Source: DASUPK01 sp963695805
Lineage (GTDB): Bacteria; Actinomycetota; Thermoleophilia; Solirubrobacterales; 70-9
Assembly: GCA_963695805.1 (NCBI GenBank)
Contig: CAVOHV010000005.1
Coordinates: 186,001 to 250,000, forward strand
Length of the DNA: 64,000 nt
Direction of reading: 5' to 3'
A program made the translations under genes and the position numbers. Below are positions 48,713 to 61,261 of the stretch, in pieces (the stretch's first letter is position 1; each line of letters starts with the position of its first letter). The notes below the pieces were generated by a model that was not told where the DNA came from, did not search any database, and saw nothing but the letters and a program-made list of their open reading frames with translations.

Positions 48713-49889
48713 CCTCGAAACCCTGCTGCGCGGGGCCGAGGAGGCCCTGCCCGAGGGGCAGCTGGAGAAGCAGCTCGCCACGGGGAAGCCGCTTCGCGTC
48801 AAGCTGGGGATCGACCCGAGCACGGCCGACATCCACCTCGGCCATGTGGTGGTTCTCACCAAGCTCGCCCAGTTCCAGCAGGCGGGTCATACGGTGGTGC
48901 TGATCATCGGAGACTTCACCGCGCGGGTCGGCGACCCCAGCGGGCGCGACACGACTCGGCCTGTGCTGACTCCCGAAGAGATCGACGCGAATGCGCAGAC
49001 CTACCAGGACCAGGCCTTCAAGGTGCTCGACCGAGAGCGCACGGAGGTCAGGCGGAACGGCGAGTGGCTGGACATGCCGGCCCAGGAGCTGTTCACGCTG
49101 CTCGGGAAGACGACCGTCGCGCGGCTCCTGGAGCGGGAGGACTTCACCAGGCGGATGAAGGCCGACCAGCCGATCTCCTTGCTCGAGCTGCTCTATCCCG
49201 TCCTCCAGGGATACGACTCGGTGGCGGTGCGCGCGGACGTCGAGCTGGGGGGGACCGACCAGAAGTTCAACCTGCTCTTCGCCAGGGACATCCAGCGGGC
49301 CTACGACGTGCCGGAGCAGTCGATCATGACCATGCCCATCCTGCCCGGGACCGACGGCAGGCAGAAGATGAGCAAGTCGCTCGGCAACTACGTCGGTGTG
49401 ACGGAGCCGCCCGAGGAGATGTTCGGCAAGCTGATGAGCGTTCCCGACGAGGCGATGGGCACCTACTACGAGCTGCTCCTGGGCGAGGTGGAGCCGGGCG
49501 GTCATCCGGCGGAAGCGAAAAGAGCTCTGGCCCGGAGGATCGTGGAGCGGTTCGATGGGAAGGAGGCAGCGGAGCAAGCCGAGGCCCACTTCAATCGGCT
49601 CCATGTGGACCACGGCCTGCCCGATGAGATGCCGGAGCTCGACCTCTCGAGCGATCCGGCGCTCCGCTCCGGGGATGACGGCGAGGTGCACCTGCCCCAG
49701 CTGATCTCCTCCGCGTTCGAGATCAGCACGAGCGAGGCGCGCCGGCTGCTCAGCCAGGGCGCCGTCAAGCTCGACGGAGAGCCGCTGGACGGCCAGCGCC
49801 TCGACCTGCCCGCGGCAGAACTCAGCGGAAAGGTCCTGCAGGTGGGCAAGCGGCGCTTCCTCCGCCTCACCGGCAGCCGGGACTCTTGA
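48705..49889 (+). CDS. tyrS: Tyrosyl-tRNA synthetase
   Basis: 394-residue class I synthetase. Seen: the HIGH-type motif DIHLGHVVVLTKL (about 41-53), IIGDFTARVGDPSGRD, LYPVLQGYDSVAV, GGTDQKFNLLFARD, the KMSKS motif GRQKMSKSLGN (about 222-232) and a C-terminal S4 RNA-binding domain (about 330-394, ending VLQVGKRRFLRLTG). A longer frame reaches 48291, but ATG 48705 fits the family N-terminus (MADLETLLRGAEE). The stop codon overlaps the -35 of a promoter facing the rrn operon. Confidence 0.95.
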   Translation: MADLETLLRGAEEALPEGQLEKQLATGKPLRVKLGIDPSTADIHLGHVVVLTKLAQFQQAGHTVVLIIGDFTARVGDPSGRDTTRPVLTPEEIDANAQTYQDQAFKVLDRERTEVRRNGEWLDMPAQELFTLLGKTTVARLLEREDFTRRMKADQPISLLELLYPVLQGYDSVAVRADVELGGTDQKFNLLFARDIQRAYDVPEQSIMTMPILPGTDGRQKMSKSLGNYVGVTEPPEEMFGKLMSVPDEAMGTYYELLLGEVEPGGHPAEAKRALARRIVERFDGKEAAEQAEAHFNRLHVDHGLPDEMPELDLSSDPALRSGDDGEVHLPQLISSAFEISTSEARRLLSQGAVKLDGEPLDGQRLDLPAAELSGKVLQVGKRRFLRLTGSRDS

Positions 49890-49915
49890 ACAAGAGGGCC
49901 TTCGCGGTCTATACT
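49886..49915 (+). promoter_or_regulatory. Strong promoter TTGAAC - 18 bp - TATACT upstream of rrn
   Basis: -35 TTGAAC (49886-49891) overlaps the tyrS stop, and -10 TATACT (49910-49915) follows after 18 bp. It is the only near-consensus promoter I see before 16S. Transcription would start near 49922. Confidence 0.65.
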
Positions 49916-49921
49916 CCGCGG

Positions 49922-50027
49922 TCGCTCTTGCTTCGGACCACGAAGAGAGCCGCCTCGTAAGAGGAGCCCAGATCGGCCGCGTCGCGGCCGCGTCGTTGGC
50001 GGGCCCCTTGAACGAGGGGCCTTTTTT
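49922..50027 (+). ncRNA. Candidate small structured RNA between tyrS and rrn
   Basis: About 106 nt from the promoter start to the intrinsic terminator. It contains hairpin CCTC-GTAA-GAGG (49952-49963, GNRA loop) and the GC-rich GGCCGCG/CGCGGCC region, then the terminator stem. It could be a discrete small RNA, or an attenuated leader of the rrn operon that needs antitermination to reach 16S. Confidence 0.4.
50002..50027 (+). terminator. Intrinsic terminator between tyrS and 16S
   Basis: GGCCCCT (50002-50008), loop TGAACG, AGGGGCC (50015-50021), then six T. A 7-bp GC stem with a U-run. Confidence 0.85.
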
Positions 50028-50270
50028 GTGACCCGAGCAGAGGGTGGAGGCGACGAGACCCGTCGCGCCCGCCGTGTGGTCTTTGAAAACTGAGCAGCGC
50101 GTGATGAGGGACATCCGTCCCTCATTACTCGAGCCCGACTCCCGCCCATCATGCACCGGGCGGGGGTTGAAGAATAACTCCGTCATGTCGGCCACCGCCC
50201 TGTGTACGCGGTGGCAGAAGTCAGCTACATGACAACTCTCTTGTGACTGACGATCAGTCACGTCACACTT
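50028..50270 (+). other. rrn leader with boxA-like and processing stem sequences
   Basis: No gene in this stretch. It holds the 5' strand of the 16S processing stem at 50080-50100 (TCTTTGAAAACTGAGCAGCGC region, also resembling an rrn boxA), a 9-bp hairpin at 50104-50125 (ATGAGGGAC/GTCCCTCAT), a GC hairpin CCCGCCC/GGGCGGG, another CCACCGC/GCGGTGG, and an 8-bp stem GTGACTGA/TCAGTCAC (50243-50261) just before 16S. Confidence 0.7.
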
Positions 50271-51816
<1,546 letters not shown>

Positions 51817-52094
51817 CTAGGGAGACCTAGATAGAACGTCGACCGGGCTTGGACCGGACGCCTAGTGCGTCCTTTGCGCTGCTCAGTTTTCAGAGACGCC
51901 GGCGGGAGACCCCCGTTTGGTTGCCTCCGTGGACCTTGAAAACTGCACTATGCCAAGCACTCCTGTTAGGCGAGGGTGCGCCGCAAGGCGCAACCCGTTT
52001 GATGGAGTGCTTTCGCGTCTCTCCCCTCGACATCGGGAGGGACGCAAAGGTAAGAAGCCAGCTCATGCGCAACTCGTGCGTATGAGTTGCTCAC
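51817..52094 (+). other. 16S-23S internal transcribed spacer, no tRNA
   Basis: 278 bp without a tRNA gene. Contains the 3' strand of the 16S processing stem (51876-51896, 21 bp with one G-U against 50080-50100), the 5' strand of the 23S processing stem (51928-51954, against 55104-55130, 27 nt with one mismatch and one G-U), and palindromic element copy 3 on the tip of a 9-bp helix. Confidence 0.75.
51969..52000 (+). repeat. Dispersed palindromic element, copy 3 (in rRNA spacer)
   Basis: GGCGAGGGTGC ... GCAACCCGTTT. Hairpin GGGT-GCGCC with a GCAA (GNRA) tetraloop and GGCGC-A-ACCC. It is enclosed by AAGCACTCC (51955-51963) and GGAGTGCTT (52004-52012), a perfect 9-bp helix, so the element forms the tip of a longer spacer hairpin. 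Adjacent to the 5' strand of the 23S processing stem. Confidence 0.75.
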
Positions 52095-55084
<2,990 letters not shown>

Positions 55085-55148
55085 TTTTCTTGCTTCTCGC
55101 CTGGGCATAGTGCGGTTTTCAAGCTCCACGGGGGCTGTCTCGAACCTT

Positions 55149-55266
55149 TTCGGTGGCGAGATAGCGAGAGGGAAACACCTCTTCCCATTCCGAACAGAGC
55201 CGTTAAGCCTCTCAGCGCCGATGGTACTTGGTGGGCAACCGCCTGGGAGAGTAGGTCGCCGCCGGT
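55149..55266 (+). rRNA. rrf: 5S ribosomal RNA
   Basis: About 118 nt. Loop B/C signature CCCATTCCGAACAG and the 3' helix CGCCGCCGG pair with the 5' TTCGGTGGCG. It follows 23S by 64 nt, which include the 3' strand of the 23S processing stem (55104-55130). Confidence 0.95.
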
Positions 55267-55273
55267 CTTACCT

Positions 55274-55302
55274 AAGAGCCGCCCCTGAGGGGCGGCTCTT
55301 TT
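55274..55302 (+). terminator. rrn operon terminator
   Basis: AAGAGCCGCCCC (55274-55285), loop TGA, GGGGCGGCTCTT (55289-55300), then TT. A perfect 12-bp stem, 8 nt after 5S. Confidence 0.9.
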
Positions 55303-55353
55303 GTTACCCGCTCGCGGCGGGTGGTCCTCCCAGATTGGAATCGCTCGAGAGGG

Positions 55354-55551
55354 CTAAGCGGCCAGACGCTGCTGCGAGCCGGCCCGATCGTGGAGATGAT
55401 GCGGAGCGCCGGAGGCGAGGCGAGGCGCCTGCTCCTCACAATCCCGCACCGGCTCGGGCTCGATCCCGTACTCGCCGAGTGTCGCGAAGTCGATCATCAG
55501 GTCGGCCGCATCGAGCAGCCGCTCTCTTATGTCTATGAGCTTGCCTGTCAT
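55354..55551 (-). CDS. Small protein, 65 aa, unknown function
   Basis: ATG 55549-55551 on the minus strand, MTGKLIDIRERLLDAADL onward with IDFATLGEYGIEPEPV, then a less ordered tail (PRLASGAPHHLHDRAGSQQ). An amphipathic helix is plausible for the first 25 residues. I do not recognise the family. The main support for a real gene is a TAGCTT hexamer 7 nt upstream (55559-55564, minus strand), the leaderless spacing seen at many starts here. It lies between the rrn terminator and the cyclase gene. Confidence 0.45.
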   Translation of the reverse strand: MTGKLIDIRERLLDAADLMIDFATLGEYGIEPEPVRDCEEQAPRLASGAPHHLHDRAGSQQRLAA

Positions 55552-55617
55552 GGGAGGCAAGCTATGGATGGCCCCGGACGGAACCTGTGGGTTTGCAGGC
55601 GAAATTGCAGCCGACAC

Positions 55618-56948
55618 TCAGACGCCCTCGACGCCGAAGAGATGCTGCTCCTCCGGCACCCCCGCAGCGAGACAGAGCCGCGATCGACGAACACGATCCC
55701 GGAGCCGGCCACCAGGCTCCGGACCGTGTCCGAGACCAGGATCTCCCCCGACTCCGCCGTGTCGGCGATGCGTGCCGCCAGATGCACGGCAATCCCGGCG
55801 ACCTTGCCGCCGACCCGCTCGGCCTCGCCGGTATGAAGTCCGCACCGCACCGGGATCCCGCTGTCTCGAAGTCCATCCCGAATGGCCACGGCAGCACGAA
55901 TCGCCCGCCCCGGGCCATCGAACGTGGCCAGGAAGCCGTCACCCGCGGTGTCCACCTCCTCTCCACGGAAGGCATGGAGCTGCTCCCGGACGATGGCGTG
56001 ATGCCGGTCCAGTAACTCGGCCCAGGCGCGATCGCCCAACTCGGCCGCCCGTTCCGTCGACCCGACGATGTCCGTTACGAGGATGGTGGCGAGCACACGA
56101 TCCGGCTCAGCCGGCGCCAGGCGACCGGTGAGGAACCGCTCGACCTCGTCGAGAACACTGTCCTGATCGCCCACCCACGGCAGGTGGTCGTTGCCAGGCA
56201 GCTCGACGAGCTTCGCACCCGGGATCTGGCTCGCGATCCAGCGTCCTTCCTCGATGTTCGAGTCCAGGTCCCCGGTGCGGTGCAGGACCAAGGTCGGCAC
56301 GCTGATCGTCGGCAGGACGGCGCGTATGTCTATCTCGGTGTTCATCCGCAGGAGCGCGGCGGCGTCGCCAGGACTAGCGCTCTGCCGGAAATAGGTGGCG
56401 AGCCTCTTGGCGAACGCCGGGTCTCGCGCCGCGCTCGGCGCAATCCGCTCGATGTCCGAATCGCTTCCCCAGCGCGTCTCCAGGTCCGCGATGTAGCGCT
56501 CCCGCTGTTCCGGCGTCTCGGCCCATGGGTAGTCGGGGCTCCAGCGGCGTTTCGCAAAGATCCCCGTGGTCACGAGGGCATCCACCCTCTCGGGATACGT
56601 CGCGGCATAGAGGACGGCGAGGTTGCCGCCCTCGGAGTGACCCATCACCGCCGCCCGCTCCGACCCCGCGGTCTCGAGGACGGCCAGCACGTCGTCCCTT
56701 CGCTCCTCGAGCGACGGTAACTCGCTGCGTGGGACCCGATCTGACAGGCCCGTGCCCCGTTTGTCGAAGAGGATGAGCCGGGAGAATCTCGCGAGCCGGT
56801 TGAGGTAGCGGGCCAGCAGCGGCTCTTCCCAGGCGAGCTCGACGTTGGACACGAACCCCGCAATCCAGAGCAGATCCAGGTCGCCCTCACCAACCACCTG
56901 GTAGGCGATGTTGTAGTCGCCGCTCTTCGTGTAGCGCGTCTCGGGCAG
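55618..56948 (-). CDS. Alpha/beta hydrolase fused to class III nucleotidyl cyclase (frameshifted end)
   Basis: N-terminal alpha/beta hydrolase (about 1-270) with IAYQVVGEG, nucleophile motif GHSEGGN and the His in GNDHLPWVGD. C-terminal class III cyclase domain (about 285-430) with LVTDIVGSTERAAELGD and GEEVDTAGDGFLATFDGP, whose two Asp bind metal. Such fusions are common in actinobacteria and may make cAMP. The last 15 residues are out of frame: one base missing in the G run opposite 55659-55663. Corrected, it ends LRGVPEEQHLFGVEGV at 55618. Uncorrected, it stops at 55548. The start LPETRYTKSGDYN would be CTG at 56946-56948. GTG 56897 would trim conserved residues. Confidence 0.8.
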
Positions 56949-57034
56949 GCCGCTAAGTCTCCATCACCCGTCGCCGTCAAGCCCGCTCAGCCGGATATGT
57001 TCCGGCCACGTCGAGTCCACGAAGCGGGCACCAA

Positions 57035-57540
57035 ATGCTGCTTGCCGTCACGAACTACGACTTCGCGGTCTTCCTCCACGTCTCCGCGGTCGTTGTCGGC
57101 TTCGGATCGGCCTTTTCCGAGTCGGTGATGTTCCCAGTCGCGATGAAGCTGAGCGCCCGCCACCTGCCCTACATCCACCGCCTGCAGCTCACCATCAACC
57201 AGTTCATGGTGTTGCCCGCGGTCGTAATCGTCGCCGCCACCGGCATCTACAGATGGACATGGGGCACTGGGATTACGGGGACCTCTGGGTCAGCGCCACG
57301 ATCACGATCCTCGTCGTGGTCGCGCTGATCAACATCTTCTTCTTCATCCCCACTGACCGCAGACTGCTGCCGATCATCAAGAAGGCGCTGGCGGACGCCG
57401 GTGACCGCGAGCTTCGGCTGGCGGATCTGCCGCCGACCTACCAGCGCTGGGGACGCGCGGAGGGTTTCGTCGGTGCGTTCATGGGGATCCTGCTGATCGC
57501 CGCGATCTTCTTCATGACCACCAAGCCCGGCCTCGGCTAG
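57035..57540 (+). CDS. DUF2269-like membrane protein (frameshifted)
   Basis: About 168 residues if one base is restored. ATG 57035 gives DFAVFLHVSAVVVGFGSAFSE and PAVVIVAATGIY (two helices). The frame then shifts at about 57250 (TACAGATGG should be TAC-nAG-ATG-G), and the remainder reads MDMGHWDYGDLWVSATITI, VALINIFFFIPTDRRLL, and a last helix GFVGAFMGILLIAAIFFM. It resembles the predicted integral membrane DUF2269 family. The TAG stop overlaps the convergent dnaE2 stop by 4 nt. Confidence 0.7.
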
Positions 57541-60500
57541 CGCCCACGCCGGCCGAAGCTGTGCGGGGCCGGCAGCGACGCGGCCAGCTCTGCCATCGCC
57601 GCCTCCCGCACGCCGTCGAAGGAGCGCTTGGAGAGCGCGGTCGGCACCTCCGCCGGCCTGCCCGTCTCGTGGGGAATCGGCGGAGCGATGTGCCGCGGCT
57701 TCCGTTCGGGCGCCTCGGGCGGCTGGAGGCGGTCGATCCTCGAGACCACCACGTTGGTCGTGCCCTCGCGGTGCTCGAGCTTGCCCGCGGCCTGCACGAA
57801 TCCTGAGGTCCGTACCGCCAGCCGGCAGCGCTCGACCACCCGTGGCGGCACGATCAGGTTGATCGTCCCGTTCTCGTCCTCGAGCAGCATGAACACGACC
57901 CCGTTGGCCGTCGCCGGCCGCTGCCGCGCCACCACCATTCCGGCGACCTTCACCCGCGCCCCGTCCCGGGTGCGGGCGATGGCAGCGCTGGACAGCACCT
58001 CGGCGGGAAGCCCCTCGCGCAGCAGCTCCATCGGGTGCTTGCCGAGCGTCATCCCGGTCGTCCGGTAGTCGGCCACGATCCGGTCCCATGGGCCGAGCGG
58101 CGGCAGTGGGGGAGTGGCGGAACCGTCGAGCGCAAGGGCCAGCTGCGCCCCCTCGCCGGTGCGAGCGGCCCGCGCAGCCCCGCCGGCCGCCCAGAGCGCC
58201 GGTCGCCTCAGGTCCCGATCGGGATCGACCGGCGCTGCACCGTCCTCGACCAGCGAATCGCAGGCCCCGGCCCAGGCCAGCCGCTGCAGCGCAGCCGCCC
58301 CGGCGCCGGACCGGCCGGCGAGGTCCGAGACGCTGCGATAGAGGCCGCCCCGACGCCGCTCCTCAACCACCGCCTCGGCATCGACCGCCGTCAGCTCGGT
58401 CACGTACCCGAGCCCGACCCGCACCGGCGGATTTCCCGAGGAGCCGGCCGCCGCTCCCGTGGTCTCCACCCGGCAATCGACCTCGCTCACGTTCACGTCC
58501 GGCGGCAGGATCTCGACCCCCCGCCGCTGCGCCTCGTGCACCAGGGCGTCCGGTGGATAGAACCCCATCGGCTGCTCGTTGAGCAGGCCGCAGAGCAGCT
58601 CCGGTCCGTAGTGAACCCGCAGCCACATCGACTGATAGGCGAGCAGCCCGAACGCCGCCGAGTGCGCCTTGGGGAATCCGAACCCGGAGAACCCCTCGAT
58701 CTGCCCGAAGACCCGTTCCGCCACGTCGCGCGACACGCCGCGCCCGACCGCACCCTCGATGAACCGCTCCCGGTAGCGCAGCATCGCCGCCTCCGACCGC
58801 TTCCGGCTCATTGCCCGCCGCAGCCCCTCGGCCTCTCCCACCGAGAACCCGGCCAGCGCCATCGCAACCTCCAGCACCTGGTCCTGGAAGACGATCGCCC
58901 CGAGCGTGTCCCGCAGCGCCGGCTCGAGCGACGGGTGCTCGTAGGGCACCTCGTAGCCGGGGTCCTCCCGCAGCCGCTTGCGTCGCTCGATGTATGGGTG
59001 GACCGCGCCCCCCTGGATCGGCCCGGGCCGCACCAGCGCCACCTGCACGGTCAGGTCGTCCAGGTTCTGCGGGAGCGTCCTGGGCAGCATCTGCATCTGC
59101 GCCCGGCTCTCGATCTGGAACACGCCCGTGGTTTCCGCCCTCTGGATCGAGCTCCACACCTGGTCGTCATCGAGCGGCACCCGCGAGAGATCGATCCGCT
59201 CCCCGCGCGTGCGCGCGATCTCATCCACGCACCGCTCGACCGCCGAGAGCATCCCCAGCCCGAGCAGGTCGATCTTCAGGAAGCCCGCATCCGCGCACGA
59301 GTCCTTGTCCCACTGCACGATCTGCCTTCCCTCCATCGCCGCCGGCTGCACCGGGCAGAGCTCGATCAGCGGCGTGGTCGAGATCACCATCCCTCCCGGG
59401 TGCTGAGACATGTGCCGGGGCAGCCCCGCGATCTCCGGCAACAGCTCGGCCAGCGCCCGCCACCTCTCGGAGCGCGCCCGCAGGCTGCCCAGGGTCTCCT
59501 CCATCCGCAGCCACGCATCCTGGCTCGCTTCGTAGACGTCGACGGCGCGCGCGAACCGCTCGACCTCGCCTAGCGGCAGCCCGAGCGCCTTACCGAGGTC
59601 GCGGATCGCACCGCGCGCCCGATAGGTGGCGAAGGACGCGACCAGCGCCGAGCGCTCCGCCCCGTACCGCTCGTGCACCCTCGGAATCAGCTTCTCCCTG
59701 ATATCCCGCGGGAAGTCGAGGTCGATGTCCGGGACCTCAGTCAGCTCCTCGTTGAGAAAGCGCCCCAGAAAGAGGTCGTTCTTCACCGGATCGATGTGCG
59801 AGAGCCCGGTCAGATAGCAGACCAGCGAGCTGACGCTGGAGCCGCGACCCCGGCCGGGCGGCAACAGCCGTCTCGCGGAATCCGGTCCGCGCACCTCCAC
59901 GGCCACCTCCCGCGCCAGCTCGAGCATGTCCTGGTGCAGCAGGAAGAAGCCGGAGAGCCGCAGCTCCCTGATCAGCGCCAGCTCCTCTTCCAGCCGCTGC
60001 CCGGCCTCCGCGCGCTGCGGCGTCCCCTCATAGCGATGGACCAGCCGCACCCGGCAGAGCTCCGCCAGCCGCCGATCCGCGCCGCGGTCCTCCGCGCCCG
60101 GATAGCTGTAGCCCAGCTCCCGGGTGAGATCGAAGCGCAGCCGTTCGGCAAGCCGCTCCGTCTCCGCCACCGCCTCGGGGTGGTCCCGAAACCGCGCTGC
60201 CGCCCCCATTGAACGGGTTGCGCCTCCATCAAACGGGTCGCGCTGGCGCGCGCCCTCGGATCGACCCTCGCATGACGAGAGGAGGGCGGCAGCTGAGTTG
60301 CCCCGCCGCAGCCCCTCGGTCTCATCCAGCGTCGCCCCCAGCCGCACCGCGACCATCGCATCCTGGAGGCGCATGCGCGAGGGCTCGTGAGCGTGCACAT
60401 CTCCCGTCGCCACCGCCGGCACCCCGAGCCGCTCGGCGAGCGAGACAAGCCACCTGTTCCGCGAGCGATCGTGACGCCAGAGTGGCCGCTGCAGCTCGAT

Positions 60501-61019
60501 CCGGAAGCTATCCGGGCCGAAGGCCCGCAGAAGCCGCTGGGCCAGGTTGGCAGCACCGGCCGGATCGCCCCGCTCCCAGGTCCCGGCGACCGCCCCATCG
60601 CGCGCGCATCCGGAGAGGCAGACCAGCCCCTCCGTATGCCGCTCCAGCTCGTCGATCGGGAGGGAGGGCGGGAGCGGATCTCTCATGCCCGCGCCCTCCC
60701 GAGTTCTCCGGTGCGCCCCGGTGATCAACCGGCAGAGGCTGGCCCAGCCTTTCGCGTCCTCGACCAGCAGGGTGACGTGCACCGGCCGGGGCAGACGTCG
60801 CGGCACCTCCACGGTCAGCTCGCAGCCGACGATCGGCCGCACCCCGACGCCCCTGCAGGCGTGGGCGAACTCCATGGCACCGCAGACGTTGTCGTGGTCG
60901 GTGAGCGCCAGCGATTCGTGTCCGAGGCTGGCAGCCGTCGCCGCCAGCTCGGCCGGATCGGAGGCGCCGTCGAGGAACGAGTACGCCGAGTGGCAGTGCA
61001 GCTCTACGTAGCCGGACAT
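57537..61019 (-). CDS. dnaE2: Error-prone DNA polymerase III alpha (DnaE2/ImuC)
   Basis: 1160-residue C-family polymerase of the SOS mutasome. N-terminal PHP domain (VELHCHSAYSFLDGASDP, ALTDHDNVCGAMEFAHACRG), then palm and fingers with RGRGSSVSSLVCYLTG, EVPDIDLDFPRDIREKLI, QHPGGMVISTTPL and the catalytic Asp region LLGLGMLSAVERCVDE. Then PHPYIERRKRLREDPGY-like fingers, tandem helix-hairpin-helix and OB domain. ATG 61019 (MSGYVELHCHS) overlaps the stop of the DUF6504 gene. Residues about 249-270 are encoded by palindromic element copy 4, inserted where relatives have a short loop between the PHP and palm domains. Confidence 0.95.
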   Translation of the reverse strand: MSGYVELHCHSAYSFLDGASDPAELAATAASLGHESLALTDHDNVCGAMEFAHACRGVGVRPIVGCELTVEVPRRLPRPVHVTLLVEDAKGWASLCRLITGAHRRTREGAGMRDPLPPSLPIDELERHTEGLVCLSGCARDGAVAGTWERGDPAGAANLAQRLLRAFGPDSFRIELQRPLWRHDRSRNRWLVSLAERLGVPAVATGDVHAHEPSRMRLQDAMVAVRLGATLDETEGLRRGNSAAALLSSCEGRSEGARQRDPFDGGATRSMGAAARFRDHPEAVAETERLAERLRFDLTRELGYSYPGAEDRGADRRLAELCRVRLVHRYEGTPQRAEAGQRLEEELALIRELRLSGFFLLHQDMLELAREVAVEVRGPDSARRLLPPGRGRGSSVSSLVCYLTGLSHIDPVKNDLFLGRFLNEELTEVPDIDLDFPRDIREKLIPRVHERYGAERSALVASFATYRARGAIRDLGKALGLPLGEVERFARAVDVYEASQDAWLRMEETLGSLRARSERWRALAELLPEIAGLPRHMSQHPGGMVISTTPLIELCPVQPAAMEGRQIVQWDKDSCADAGFLKIDLLGLGMLSAVERCVDEIARTRGERIDLSRVPLDDDQVWSSIQRAETTGVFQIESRAQMQMLPRTLPQNLDDLTVQVALVRPGPIQGGAVHPYIERRKRLREDPGYEVPYEHPSLEPALRDTLGAIVFQDQVLEVAMALAGFSVGEAEGLRRAMSRKRSEAAMLRYRERFIEGAVGRGVSRDVAERVFGQIEGFSGFGFPKAHSAAFGLLAYQSMWLRVHYGPELLCGLLNEQPMGFYPPDALVHEAQRRGVEILPPDVNVSEVDCRVETTGAAAGSSGNPPVRVGLGYVTELTAVDAEAVVEERRRGGLYRSVSDLAGRSGAGAAALQRLAWAGACDSLVEDGAAPVDPDRDLRRPALWAAGGAARAARTGEGAQLALALDGSATPPLPPLGPWDRIVADYRTTGMTLGKHPMELLREGLPAEVLSSAAIARTRDGARVKVAGMVVARQRPATANGVVFMLLEDENGTINLIVPPRVVERCRLAVRTSGFVQAAGKLEHREGTTNVVVSRIDRLQPPEAPERKPRHIAPPIPHETGRPAEVPTALSKRSFDGVREAAMAELAASLPAPHSFGRRGR
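60211..60273 (-). repeat. Dispersed palindromic element, copy 4, in frame within dnaE2
   Basis: On the minus strand: ATGCGAGGGTCG ... GCGACCCGTTTGATGG at 60273-60231, followed by a second right half GGCGCAACCCGTTCAATGG (to 60211 and just beyond). 63 bp, a multiple of three, no stop in the dnaE2 frame. It encodes CEGRSEGARQRDPFDGG. Confidence 0.75.
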
Positions 61020-61261
61020 CAATCCCGCTGGCGGAACCAGCGACCATCCTGCTCGCAGAAGACGACGACATCGCTGCCGTCCTCGAGCACCAACTCGAAG
61101 TAACGCCTTTGCAGGGGTTTCTGCGTCCACCAGCCGTCCTCGACCAGCCACTCCTCGCGCACCGACTCCACAGCCAGCCGCCCGACTGCCTGCGGCTTCC
61201 CATCGGGGCCCGTCTGGACCGGCACCGGCCAGGGCTTGTTGACCCGGCCGGGTCGCATCAC
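61019..61261 (-). CDS. DUF6504 family protein of the mutasome cassette
   Basis: 80-residue protein between imuB and dnaE2. Seen: VNKPWPVPVQTGPDGKP, VESVREEWLVEDGWWTQKP, RYFELVLEDGSDVVVFCEQD. It resembles the small DUF6504 proteins found next to imuB/dnaE2 in actinobacteria. ATG 61261 overlaps the imuB stop and its own stop overlaps the dnaE2 start, so all three are translationally coupled. Function unknown. It sits where a partner of the mutasome would be expected. Confidence 0.8.
   Translation of the reverse strand: MMRPGRVNKPWPVPVQTGPDGKPQAVGRLAVESVREEWLVEDGWWTQKPLQRRYFELVLEDGSDVVVFCEQDGRWFRQRD

Noticed and set aside
51817..52094. Searched the rRNA spacer for tRNA-Ile or tRNA-Ala.
   Set aside because: No GGTTCGAATCC-type T loop or acceptor stem pairing was found. 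No tRNA was seen anywhere in the window.
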